Shown here: piece by piece, positions 1 to 6,139 of the stretch | How the letters are laid out: each line of letters opens with the position of its first letter | Numbering within the stretch: position 1 is the first letter of the stretch | Source: Muribaculaceae bacterium | GTDB taxonomy: Bacteria > Bacteroidota > Bacteroidia > Bacteroidales > Muribaculaceae | Length of the DNA: 8,426 nucleotides | Reading direction: 5' to 3' | Assembly: GCA_022511505.1 (NCBI GenBank) | Contig: JAFLTK010000006.1 | Span: 1 to 8,426, forward strand | Translations under genes and position numbers: made by a program | Notes under the pieces: model-generated | What the model was told of the DNA's origin: nothing | Database searches by the model: none | What the model saw: only the letters and a program-made list of their open reading frames with translations

Positions 1-2308
1 CGCAGCCGAAGCTATCGCCGCCATAAACGCCATGCCCGGGAGCGACCCCATGACTCTTCTCGTCGCCCCCGGAGTCTACTGGCTCGACGACCCCGATGAC
101 CCTCAAATACGCAACGCGGGAAACGGCACCCCATACGGCACGACTATCAGCGTCGACACCCTCGCCATCATCGGCCTCAACCCCGACCCCGTCAACACCG
201 TCTTTGCATCCAACCGCGGTCAGACCCAGGGCGCAATCGGCAATTTTACCATGATTAAATATGTGGGCAAGTCGCTCGAAGTTCATAACATGACGCTCGG
301 TAACTACTGCAACATAGACCTCGATTACCCGCTTGACCCATCCAAAAATCGTCCTCGTCGCGCTAACGCTATTGTCCAAGCCCAACTTGGTATCTGCCAT
401 GGCACCGACCGTCTTTTTTCGACCAACTGCCGTTATGTCAGTCGCTTAAATCTCTGTCCGCTTGTCGGCTCACGCCGTTCGCTTTACAAGGATTGTCACT
501 TTGAGTCGACCGACGACGCTCTGACCGGCTCGGCCGTCTATCTCGATTGTCATTTTACATTCCATTCATCAAAGCCGTTCTACAACACGCCTCCTACCGG
601 TGCCGTGTTCCTCAACTGTGACATCGATTTGCTTAACACCGGCGCGCAATATCTGACCAAAGTACCCGGTCCCGTGACGCTCATCGACACCCGTTTCCAC
701 TCATGCGGCGCCACGCCTCCGACTTCGCTTCAATGGACTCGCGATCCTTCTGCCTCAGTCTGCTACCAATGCAACGTCACTCTCGACGGTAAGCCTGTTA
801 CTATGGACCCCGAGCGCCCTGAACTTACAGTTGACCTCTCGGGTCGTAAAGCACTCGACGCCTATCGCTTGAACACGCAAGATGGCCGCGTTGTCTACAA
901 TATCCCGTCGCTTGTAGGCGGCGACGACAACTGGGACCCCCTCGGCATTCGTGACGACATCGTTTCCATCGCCGGCTCTGAGGCGCTTTCGCTTCCCGTC
1001 GCCATCATCTTCGACCGCCGCTCGGCCGATCTTGCCGCCAAGGACGATACCGCCAATGTTACCCCGCTTGCTGTTCGCTGGGGCAACTATACCGCTAACG
1101 TTCAACCTACTAATATTGATTGGACATACCCTTCGACCGTTACGCTTGAAGCAACGGGGAGTGGCCATCGCTACGTGATGACATCTCAAAACCATTTACC
1201 AAACCGAGTAGACGCCTACGTCACGGCAACTGTGGCAGACGGGCTCAAAGGACGCTTGCACACCGTCGTTGCCCCCTATCTGACCGCCGCCCCCACATTT
1301 ACGTCCGCCCCGACTATCAGTTACGACAAGAAAGCCAAAGCGATGACAGTTTCTTACAGTCTTGATAAAGAGGGGGATAACAGCCACATCGTTTGGTATC
1401 GCTACACACGACCCGACCTCGCCGACACCATCCCCGTTATGCACGGACGCGCATCGTCGGCACGCTCCTACACTCTTACTGTTGCCGATGCCGGCCATAG
1501 CATCCTCGCCCGTGTCGCACCCGAGGCCGACGGAACTAAGGTTGGCGAATATGTCACAGCCTCTTCTTTGCCCGTAAAATCCTCTATGACGACGAAGAAA
1601 AGCAAAACCGAGACGCTGTCGACCACCTTTGCCGACCTCCCCGTCAGCGTTCAGCCTGTCATCAAGCGTGGTGCATGGACTCTCGACTGCTACAAACCTG
1701 CCGAGACTGCAGAATTTGATTGGCAAGCCGACAACTACCGTCCGGCTTGGTACTACGGCTACGGGACCGACGGCGCTACCGGCATCGGGCTTGCTCAAGC
1801 CACACGCGGTGCACGCGCTTTCTATACACCGATGACCGAAAAATCCAACCATCAATCCATTACTGTCGACCTTGAGCCATGCAAAAGCGCCGGACAAGGC
1901 TTCGGGAGTGCCACAGGACAGTTCATGGATATCTACATCGGTTTCAACCCGGAACGACTCTCAGGCTATGCCTTGCGAATCAGGCGCACTCCCGGTTATG
2001 ACCATGCCGTCGTCTTCTCGCTCGTCGAATATCGGGACGGCACCGTCACCCCATTGACCGACCCCGTCGCCTCATCATGCTTCCGCACCACCTGCACCGT
2101 CGACCTATCCATCGCCGACGGCATCCTAACTGCCCGTGCCTCGTCGACCGCCCCGGCCATCAGTTCCTCGGCCCCCGATGTTCTCGACAGTGTCGACCTT
2201 TCTGTCCCCGTCACCATCATCCCCGGCACCGCTCTCGGTTTCCAGCACACCGGCACAACCGGCGCGAGCGCCACTCTCATCACCCGCCTCAACGCCCTCT
2301 GGCACTAA
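1..2308 (+). CDS. Secreted-type pectinesterase-like beta-helix protein with Ig-like and C-terminal beta-sandwich modules (5' truncated)
   Basis: The frame is open from base 2 to a TAA at 2306-2308, so the gene begins upstream; the first in-window ATG (base 32) sits inside a conserved-looking segment (AINAMPGS...VAPGVYWLDD) and is not a credible start. Bases 1-840 look like a right-handed parallel beta-helix of the pectin-lyase/pectinesterase fold: a PGVY turn near 70, then rungs rich in NC/DC pairs (STNC, YKDCHF, YLDCHF, FLNCDI). About 950-1260 and 1290-1575 resemble two bacterial Ig-like modules (VTATVADGLKGR; YTLTVADAGHSILARV). About 1660-2305 looks like a LamG-type beta-sandwich. Several rungs align by eye with pectinesterase blocks, but canonical QDT and DFIFG signatures are not intact (SRLN and DDALTG at those places), so catalysis is doubtful. 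A role in binding or processing pectic glycans is inference. No T9SS tail is seen, and any signal peptide lies outside the window. Confidence 0.72.
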   Translation, partial: AAEAIAAINAMPGSDPMTLLVAPGVYWLDDPDDPQIRNAGNGTPYGTTISVDTLAIIGLNPDPVNTVFASNRGQTQGAIGNFTMIKYVGKSLEVHNMTLGNYCNIDLDYPLDPSKNRPRRANAIVQAQLGICHGTDRLFSTNCRYVSRLNLCPLVGSRRSLYKDCHFESTDDALTGSAVYLDCHFTFHSSKPFYNTPPTGAVFLNCDIDLLNTGAQYLTKVPGPVTLIDTRFHSCGATPPTSLQWTRDPSASVCYQCNVTLDGKPVTMDPERPELTVDLSGRKALDAYRLNTQDGRVVYNIPSLVGGDDNWDPLGIRDDIVSIAGSEALSLPVAIIFDRRSADLAAKDDTANVTPLAVRWGNYTANVQPTNIDWTYPSTVTLEATGSGHRYVMTSQNHLPNRVDAYVTATVADGLKGRLHTVVAPYLTAAPTFTSAPTISYDKKAKAMTVSYSLDKEGDNSHIVWYRYTRPDLADTIPVMHGRASSARSYTLTVADAGHSILARVAPEADGTKVGEYVTASSLPVKSSMTTKKSKTETLSTTFADLPVSVQPVIKRGAWTLDCYKPAETAEFDWQADNYRPAWYYGYGTDGATGIGLAQATRGARAFYTPMTEKSNHQSITVDLEPCKSAGQGFGSATGQFMDIYIGFNPERLSGYALRIRRTPGYDHAVVFSLVEYRDGTVTPLTDPVASSCFRTTCTVDLSIADGILTARASSTAPAISSSAPDVLDSVDLSVPVTIIPGTALGFQHTGTTGASATLITRLNALWH

Positions 2309-2383
2309 ACTTCCGAGAATTTGAAATCGCGACGCCACGACTTATGGCAGTACCTCAAAACTCTTACATGCCGTTACCTGATA

Positions 2384-3700
2384 TTATGTAAAGGAGTGCC
2401 ATCGACGGTAGGCGTAACCGAGCATTTCAAAGGCTGCGCGGTCGAGTTCTTCGCGGAATTCGGGGGCTGCAATCGAAATCAGCATGCGTGCGCGGTCAAT
2501 CATGTTGCGGCCGCGCAGGTTGACGGCGCCGTGCTCGGTGACTACCCAATTGGTCTGGAAACGGGTGGTTACAACGCCGGCGCCGGGTGTCAGCACGGGT
2601 TTGATTTTGCTTTCGCCGCGCGAGGTTGTCGACAGCATGACGATAAACGACTGACCGCCATCGCTGCGTGATGAGCCGTAGACAAAGTCTTGCTGACCGC
2701 CGACGCCAGAGTAGATTCGTGTCCCGATTGAGTCTGCACATACCTGACCCGAGAGGTCAATCTCAAGACACGAGTTAATGGCGACCATGTTCTGGTTCTG
2801 GGCGATAACAAACGGGTCGTTTACCCAGGCGATGTCGCGCATCAATATCGACCGGTTGTGGTCCATGAAGTCATATAGGCGACGGGTGCCAAGGGCAAGC
2901 GAAGCTACCGAGAGCCCCGGCTCTACCTGCTTGCGCGAGTTGTCGACAACTCCGCTCCTGATTAGATCGACCATCCCTTCGGTCAGCGCCTCGGTGTGGA
3001 TGCCAAGGTGGCGGTGGTCGCCGAGCGCATGCAAGATGGCATTAGGTATAGACCCCACGCCAATTTGCAGCACAGCACCGTCGGGCACAAGCGCGGCAAC
3101 GTGGCGACCGATGGCAATCTCGCGCTCGGTTGGCTGTAGGTTGCCGGTTTCGGCGAGCGGGTCGTCGACCATGACCATGGCGTCGAGCCGCGAGGTGTGG
3201 ATGACTGAGTCACCGTAGGTAAACGGCATCTGGGGATTGATTTGCGCTATAATGAGTTTGGCCACTTCGACCGCCGACGGGGTCAGGTCGGCCGAGACGC
3301 CAAACGATACATAGCCGTTCTCGTCGGGCGTCGAACAGTTGACAAAGGCGACATCAAGTTTTATCGACCCCTCGCGGAACAGTTGGGGTACCTGCCCGAA
3401 GAAGCGTGGAGTAGTGGTGGCATAGCCGGCATTAACCCACGACCTCACGGCATTTGACACAAAAAACGAGTCAATTAAAAACGAGTCTTTCAGCGACAGG
3501 TCGCAAAGCGGCGAGACGCGTCGACCCATCGCAAAGGCATTGTAGAGTGTCACATTCTCCAATTCATCTCCGCGACGAGCGAGGGCGGCAATCAGCGCCT
3601 CGGGAATCGAACTGCTTCCCTGCACAAAAATATTGTCACCGCTTTTGACAAGTTTTACAGCCTGGTCGGCCGTCATCAGTTTGCTCTCGAATTGTGCCAT
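2384..3700 (-). CDS. Acetyl-CoA hydrolase/transferase family protein (4-hydroxybutyrate/acetate CoA-transferase-like)
   Basis: This is a 438-residue cytosolic CoA-transferase of the acetyl-CoA hydrolase/transferase family, which moves CoA between an acyl-CoA and a carboxylate (commonly acetate) through a glutamyl-CoA thioester. Visible landmarks are GVGSIPNA at residues 214-221, GIHTEAL with Glu237 in the place of the catalytic Glu, YSGVGGQQDF at about 330-339, and VVTEHGAVNLRG at about 386-397. The length matches the family's usual 430-440. I chose the ATG at 3698-3700: an in-frame ATG at 3752-3754 exists, but a TATCTTTG -7 box lies between the two starts, so the extra 18 residues would not be on the transcript, and MAQFESKLMTADQAV looks like a natural N terminus. 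The substrate cannot be read from the sequence; butyrate, succinate, propionate or 4-hydroxybutyrate are all possible. The gene stands alone, convergent with the upstream-strand gene (75 nt gap, no clear terminator) and divergent from the thioredoxin gene. Confidence 0.9.
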   Translation of the reverse strand: MAQFESKLMTADQAVKLVKSGDNIFVQGSSSIPEALIAALARRGDELENVTLYNAFAMGRRVSPLCDLSLKDSFLIDSFFVSNAVRSWVNAGYATTTPRFFGQVPQLFREGSIKLDVAFVNCSTPDENGYVSFGVSADLTPSAVEVAKLIIAQINPQMPFTYGDSVIHTSRLDAMVMVDDPLAETGNLQPTEREIAIGRHVAALVPDGAVLQIGVGSIPNAILHALGDHRHLGIHTEALTEGMVDLIRSGVVDNSRKQVEPGLSVASLALGTRRLYDFMDHNRSILMRDIAWVNDPFVIAQNQNMVAINSCLEIDLSGQVCADSIGTRIYSGVGGQQDFVYGSSRSDGGQSFIVMLSTTSRGESKIKPVLTPGAGVVTTRFQTNWVVTEHGAVNLRGRNMIDRARMLISIAAPEFREELDRAAFEMLGYAYRRWHSFT

Positions 3701-3723
3701 ATAGAAAATTGTTTTATCCAACC

Positions 3724-3732
3724 GCAAAGATA
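3724..3732 (-). promoter_or_regulatory. Putative Bacteroidetes -7 box for the CoA-transferase gene
   Basis: Read on the minus strand this is TATCTTTGC, a full match to the TAnnTTTG -7 element. It lies 24 nt upstream of the ATG at 3700, giving a predicted leader of roughly 15-20 nt. No convincing -33 TTG is present at 19-21 nt; instead a CGGG/CCCG inverted repeat (3743-3746 and 3755-3758) occupies the upstream spacer. The box lies downstream of the alternative ATG at 3754 and so argues for the shorter protein. Confidence 0.6.
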
Positions 3733-3755
3733 AAGCAAATTTCGGGTAATTCATC

Positions 3756-3816
3756 CCGTTAAAAATATATTATACAACATATTTTGTGACATTTTTCCAA
3801 CGATGTTGCCTAACGG
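3756..3816. repeat. Nested inverted repeats in the divergent promoter region
   Basis: An outer pair CCGTTA (3756-3761) and TAACGG (3811-3816) encloses an inner pair CAACAT (3775-3780) and ATGTTG (3803-3808). The arms are perfect but short, and the spacing is uneven (13 nt on the left, 2 nt on the right), so one clean stem is unlikely. The element sits between the CoA-transferase and thioredoxin promoters, where an operator could act on both. The surroundings are AT-rich, so chance is a real alternative. Confidence 0.3.
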
Positions 3817-3862
3817 TTCAACGCGAATTAACACGACAAATCAATAATAATCTCGATTTATC

Positions 3863-3892
3863 TTGAATTAACGCAAAAAGTATGTAAATTTG
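3863..3892 (+). promoter_or_regulatory. Promoter of the thioredoxin lipoprotein gene
   Basis: TTG at 3863-3865 and TAAATTTG at 3885-3892 are separated by exactly 19 nt, matching the Bacteroidetes -33/-7 consensus. The predicted start of transcription near 3898 leaves an AT-rich leader of about 30 nt without a Shine-Dalgarno motif, which is common in this phylum. Confidence 0.75.
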
Positions 3893-3930
3893 CAACTTAA
3901 AATATTAAATCATAATCAAATTATCCGGAA

Positions 3931-4983
3931 ATGAACATTAAACAGACGTTTGCATTTTTTACCCTGGGCCTGACGCTCGCGGGTTGCGCATCAGCCGTTG
4001 CCGACAATTATAATGTGACTCTCGACCTCCCCGGTCTTGAAGACGGCCTGAAAGCCTACATAACCGACTATGACACAGGCAATAATCTCGATTCTACTAT
4101 CGTTGAGAACAACAAAGCCGTTTTCGCGGGCCATGTTGACGACCCCGTGATGGCTCGCATCATTGTCGATGGTCAGCGTGCGTCAGAGTTTATCCTTGAG
4201 CCCGGCACCATCGTTTGCAGCGTGCGTGGTGCGGCTACCGGCACGCCCCTCAACGAAACGCTTGGCAAAGCCGGTGAAGAGATGAAGGCGCTTGTTGACG
4301 AATATAATGCGCTGCCCGAAGGTCCCGAAAGCGAGGCGCGTGCGGCCGAAATCATCGCTGCCTACGAGGCCATCCCCGGCAAGTATATGAACGCCAACCT
4401 TGATAACCCTGTTGGTTACTATTTCTTTGTCAATCAAGCATACGACTGGAACCTCGACGAACTCCGCGAGCAAATGAAGAGATATCCTCAGTGGGCTGAA
4501 AAGGAGAAAGTTAAAAACCGCGAACAGGCGCTCGTCACCGAGGCCGAAACCGGCGAAGGCAAGCAGTACAAAGATTTTGCCATTGACTTTGAAGGCCAAA
4601 CCCAACGTTTGAGCGACTATGTCGGCAAAGACGGCAACTACACGCTCGTCGACTTCTGGGCAAGTTGGTGCGGCCCATGTATGCGTGAATTGTCGACTAT
4701 CAAAGCCCTCTACGATAAATATAATGGCAAAGGTCTCAACGTTGTAGGCGTAGCCGTGTGGGACGAACCCGTTAACTCCATCAACACCGTCCAGGCAAAG
4801 CAACTTCCGTGGCATCAGATATTTAATGCCCAGTCAATTCCCACCGACCTCTACGGTATTTCAGGCATCCCTTGCATCCTGCTGATTGACCCCAGCGGAA
4901 AGATTGTCAGCCGCGGCAAGCAAGGCGAGGACCTCACCGCCGACGTCGACAAATACCTCAGCACCTGGACAGCGCCCGAATAA
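3931..4983 (+). CDS. Thioredoxin-fold (TlpA/ResA-like) lipoprotein with DUF4369-type N-terminal domain
   Basis: This 350-residue protein has a short N-terminal hydrophobic segment ending in the lipobox LAGC (Cys19), so it is probably a periplasm-facing lipoprotein; a signal peptidase I cut after about Ala24 (SAVA-DN) is the alternative. Residues 26-120 resemble the DUF4369 beta-domain that precedes thioredoxin modules in Bacteroidetes. A charged helical linker covers about 110-210. Residues 212-348 form an AhpC/TSA/TlpA-type thioredoxin domain with the redox motif WCGPC (Cys247, Cys250), preceded by VDFWAS, and a cis-Pro loop GIPC (Pro314). The residue after the cis-Pro is Cys315, where Thr or similar is more usual, and another lone cysteine is at 96. 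The acidic export signal that often follows the lipid-bearing Cys in surface lipoproteins of this phylum is absent (Cys-Ala-Ser-Ala), suggesting retention in the periplasm. A role in disulfide reduction or envelope stress is inferred. It appears monocistronic, with its own promoter and a terminator about 94 nt after the stop. Confidence 0.9.
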   Translation: MNIKQTFAFFTLGLTLAGCASAVADNYNVTLDLPGLEDGLKAYITDYDTGNNLDSTIVENNKAVFAGHVDDPVMARIIVDGQRASEFILEPGTIVCSVRGAATGTPLNETLGKAGEEMKALVDEYNALPEGPESEARAAEIIAAYEAIPGKYMNANLDNPVGYYFFVNQAYDWNLDELREQMKRYPQWAEKEKVKNREQALVTEAETGEGKQYKDFAIDFEGQTQRLSDYVGKDGNYTLVDFWASWCGPCMRELSTIKALYDKYNGKGLNVVGVAVWDEPVNSINTVQAKQLPWHQIFNAQSIPTDLYGISGIPCILLIDPSGKIVSRGKQGEDLTADVDKYLSTWTAPE

Positions 4984-5033
4984 TTCAACTCGCGTTTCGT
5001 TTAACTTGAGGTTTAAAGTTTAAAGAGATTCTT

Positions 5034-5068
5034 TCATTCGCCTTGCGGGCTCATACCCGCCGGCGTGA
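5034..5068. repeat. Imperfect GC-rich palindrome (REP-like)
   Basis: Arms TCA-tt-CGCC-tt-GCGGG and CCCGC-c-GGCG-TGA flank a 6-nt loop (CTCATA), giving 12 paired bases with small bulges. It is preceded by a tandem GTTTAAA pair (5011-5024) and GAGATTC. The arrangement, an intergenic bulged GC-rich palindrome ending in TGACA, recalls dispersed intergenic repeats, but only one copy is in this window and no transposase is nearby. It could also be an auxiliary hairpin in the 3' UTR of the thioredoxin gene. Confidence 0.45.
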
Positions 5069-5076
5069 CAAAATAG

Positions 5077-5109
5077 CAACGCGCTATCCTGTAGGAGGAT
5101 AGCGCGTTG
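5077..5109 (+). terminator. Strong hairpin terminator after the thioredoxin gene
   Basis: CAACGCGCTATCCT (5077-5090) and its exact complement AGGATAGCGCGTTG (5096-5109) form a perfect 14-bp stem with the 5-nt loop GTAGG. It is preceded by ACAAAAT and followed by AGTTTATAT, so it fits a Rho-independent terminator for the upstream gene, with a modest U-run. The stem would form equally well on the other strand. Confidence 0.85.
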
Positions 5110-5329
5110 AGTTTATATAATACGCATGATTTTGCAAACAGTCTTCGTAGGCCTATCTATTCTGTGGACGAAGGAGGTTAAGTTTCCTGCGGATTATCGA
5201 GACTATTTTTTCCATTGAGAATATCCATTGTGATATGTAGCTATATATTAATGTAGTCAACCGAATTGCAGATTGAATTTCGGCCGACAAAATTACATCT
5301 TTTTTATGAATAAAAAATTTGGATTTTAG
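5110..5329. other. AT-rich intergenic stretch with no supported gene
   Basis: This fills the rest of the 426-nt gap between the thioredoxin and acetyltransferase genes. I see no convincing gene. A 30-codon ORF begins at about 5127 (MILQTVFV...) and overlaps CTTCGT/ACGAAG arms, but it has no TAnnTTTG promoter and no family resemblance. A direct repeat TCCATTG occurs at 5211-5217 and 5224-5230, with a short ATATC/GATAT inverted repeat alongside (5221-5236). These could be remnants or regulatory sequence; nothing firmer can be said. Confidence 0.4.
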
Positions 5330-5360
5330 TTGTAAATATCACCGTTTAGACCTACCTTTG
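5330..5360 (+). promoter_or_regulatory. Promoter of the maltose O-acetyltransferase-like gene
   Basis: TTG at 5330-5332 and TACCTTTG at 5353-5360 are 20 nt apart, a textbook Bacteroidetes promoter. Transcription would begin near 5366, giving a leader of about 43 nt that is A/T-rich and lacks a Shine-Dalgarno sequence. Confidence 0.8.
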
Positions 5361-5409
5361 TCATAGATTTTTAATCACTTAATTCAAAAAACCTTAAATT
5401 CAAGACATT

Positions 5410-5997
5410 ATGACCGAATGGGATAAAATGCAAGCTCATCAGCTCTATGATGACTTTGACCCGGCTCTTTTTGACCTGCGCGTCGAGGCCAAGAAGCTTT
5501 TCAAAGAATTTAACCGCACTACCGACGATGAGGTCGAGAAGCGCCAGGAAATCATGAAGAAACTTTTCAAGAAAGTTGGCGAACGCGTCTATATGGAGCC
5601 GAATTTCACATGTGAGTTTGGCAAGAACATCACGCTTGGCAACGACCTTTATATCAACTTTGGATGTACACTGCTCGACTGCGGCCAGATTACGATTGGC
5701 AACAACACGTTGCTCGGCCCCAACGTCAGCATGTACTCGGCCAACCACTCGCTCGACGCTCAGGAGCGCATCGACGGTGCATTGATTCCAGAGCCCATTA
5801 CCATAGGTAACCGCGTTTGGATTGGAGGCGGAAGTACCATCTTGAGCGGTGTTACCATCGGCGATGACAGTGTAATTGGCGCCGGTAGCGTTGTCACCCA
5901 CGACATCCCCGCGGGCGTTGTTGCAGCCGGCAACCCATGCAAGGTTATTCGCAAAATCACGGAAAAAGACAAGGTCGGCTTTGTGAAAGGAAAGTAA
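5410..5997 (+). CDS. maa: Sugar O-acetyltransferase, maltose acetyltransferase (Maa/LacA/NodL) family
   Basis: This 195-residue protein is a left-handed beta-helix (hexapeptide-repeat) acyltransferase that would use acetyl-CoA to acetylate a hydroxyl of a sugar. Residues 3-57 form the helical MAC N-terminal cap (MQAHQLYDDFDPAL, then KKLFKEFN). Hexapeptide turns run from about 60 to 175, including ITLGNDLYINFGCTLLD, ITIGNNTLLGPNVSMY, ITIGNRVWIGGG and VTIGDDSVIGAGSVV. His113 in SANHSLD is in the place of the catalytic histidine of LacA/Maa enzymes, and Asn83 and Trp137 are also at conserved positions. The usual closing segment AAGNPCKVIRKIT is intact, and the length is typical of the family. 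The ATG follows a strong promoter by about 50 nt. The true acceptor (maltose, glucose, galactoside or another glycan) cannot be told from sequence. It is monocistronic and convergent with serA, with a UUCG hairpin 30 nt after the stop. Confidence 0.92.
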   Translation: MTEWDKMQAHQLYDDFDPALFDLRVEAKKLFKEFNRTTDDEVEKRQEIMKKLFKKVGERVYMEPNFTCEFGKNITLGNDLYINFGCTLLDCGQITIGNNTLLGPNVSMYSANHSLDAQERIDGALIPEPITIGNRVWIGGGSTILSGVTIGDDSVIGAGSVVTHDIPAGVVAAGNPCKVIRKITEKDKVGFVKGK

Positions 5998-6027
5998 TCT
6001 GACCTCAGCAAGTTGAAGATAAATATG

Positions 6028-6054
6028 AAGCCGTGGCCTTCGGGGCAGCGGCTT
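6028..6054 (+). terminator. UUCG-loop hairpin terminator after the acetyltransferase gene
   Basis: AAGCCG (6028-6033) pairs with CGGCTT (6049-6054), and an inner stem with one mismatch and one bulge closes on a C(TTCG)G tetraloop. It is followed by TACTATTTA, a weak U-tract, and lies 30 nt after the TAA at 5997. It probably ends the acetyltransferase transcript and may also block read-through from the convergent serA. Confidence 0.7.
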
Positions 6055-6078
6055 TACTATTTACGCGATATTGGAAAG

Positions 6079-6118
6079 CGGCGCGACGATGTCGAGGGGA
6101 AGGAACACCGTCGCGCCG
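6079..6118 (-). terminator. Long-loop GC-rich hairpin downstream of serA
   Basis: CGGCGCGACG (6079-6088) and CGTCGCGCCG (6109-6118) are perfect 10-bp inverted arms around a 20-nt interior, where three further base pairs (TGT/ACA) may form after one mismatch. In the serA direction it begins 21 nt after the stop and is followed by CTTTCC rather than a good U-run, so intrinsic termination is plausible but not textbook. The loop is purine-rich on the plus strand (GAGGGGAAGGAA). Confidence 0.55.
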
Positions 6119-6139
6119 AGATGTAGTGATATAGAAATG

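Noticed and set aside
32..34. ATG at base 32 as the start of the first gene
   Set aside because: The frame is open to the window edge and the residues before it continue the same fold; there is no signal peptide or promoter at this ATG.
1196..1897. Minus-strand open frame (233 codons) inside the beta-helix/Ig-like gene
   Set aside because: The plus-strand frame is continuous, shows repeated domain patterns and ends naturally; the antisense product has no domain-like features and no promoter.
2309..2383. Terminator between the two convergent genes at the left
   Set aside because: Only a weak GGCA/TGCC pair with a long loop is present and there is no U-run, so it is not listed as a feature.
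4183..4815. Minus-strand open frame (210 codons) opposite the thioredoxin gene
   Set aside because: It is a shadow of a gene with unmistakable lipobox, CxxC and cis-Pro motifs.
5371..5901. Minus-strand open frame (176 codons) opposite the acetyltransferase
   Set aside because: It is a shadow of the hexapeptide-repeat gene; periodic repeats on one strand give a falsely ordered antisense translation.
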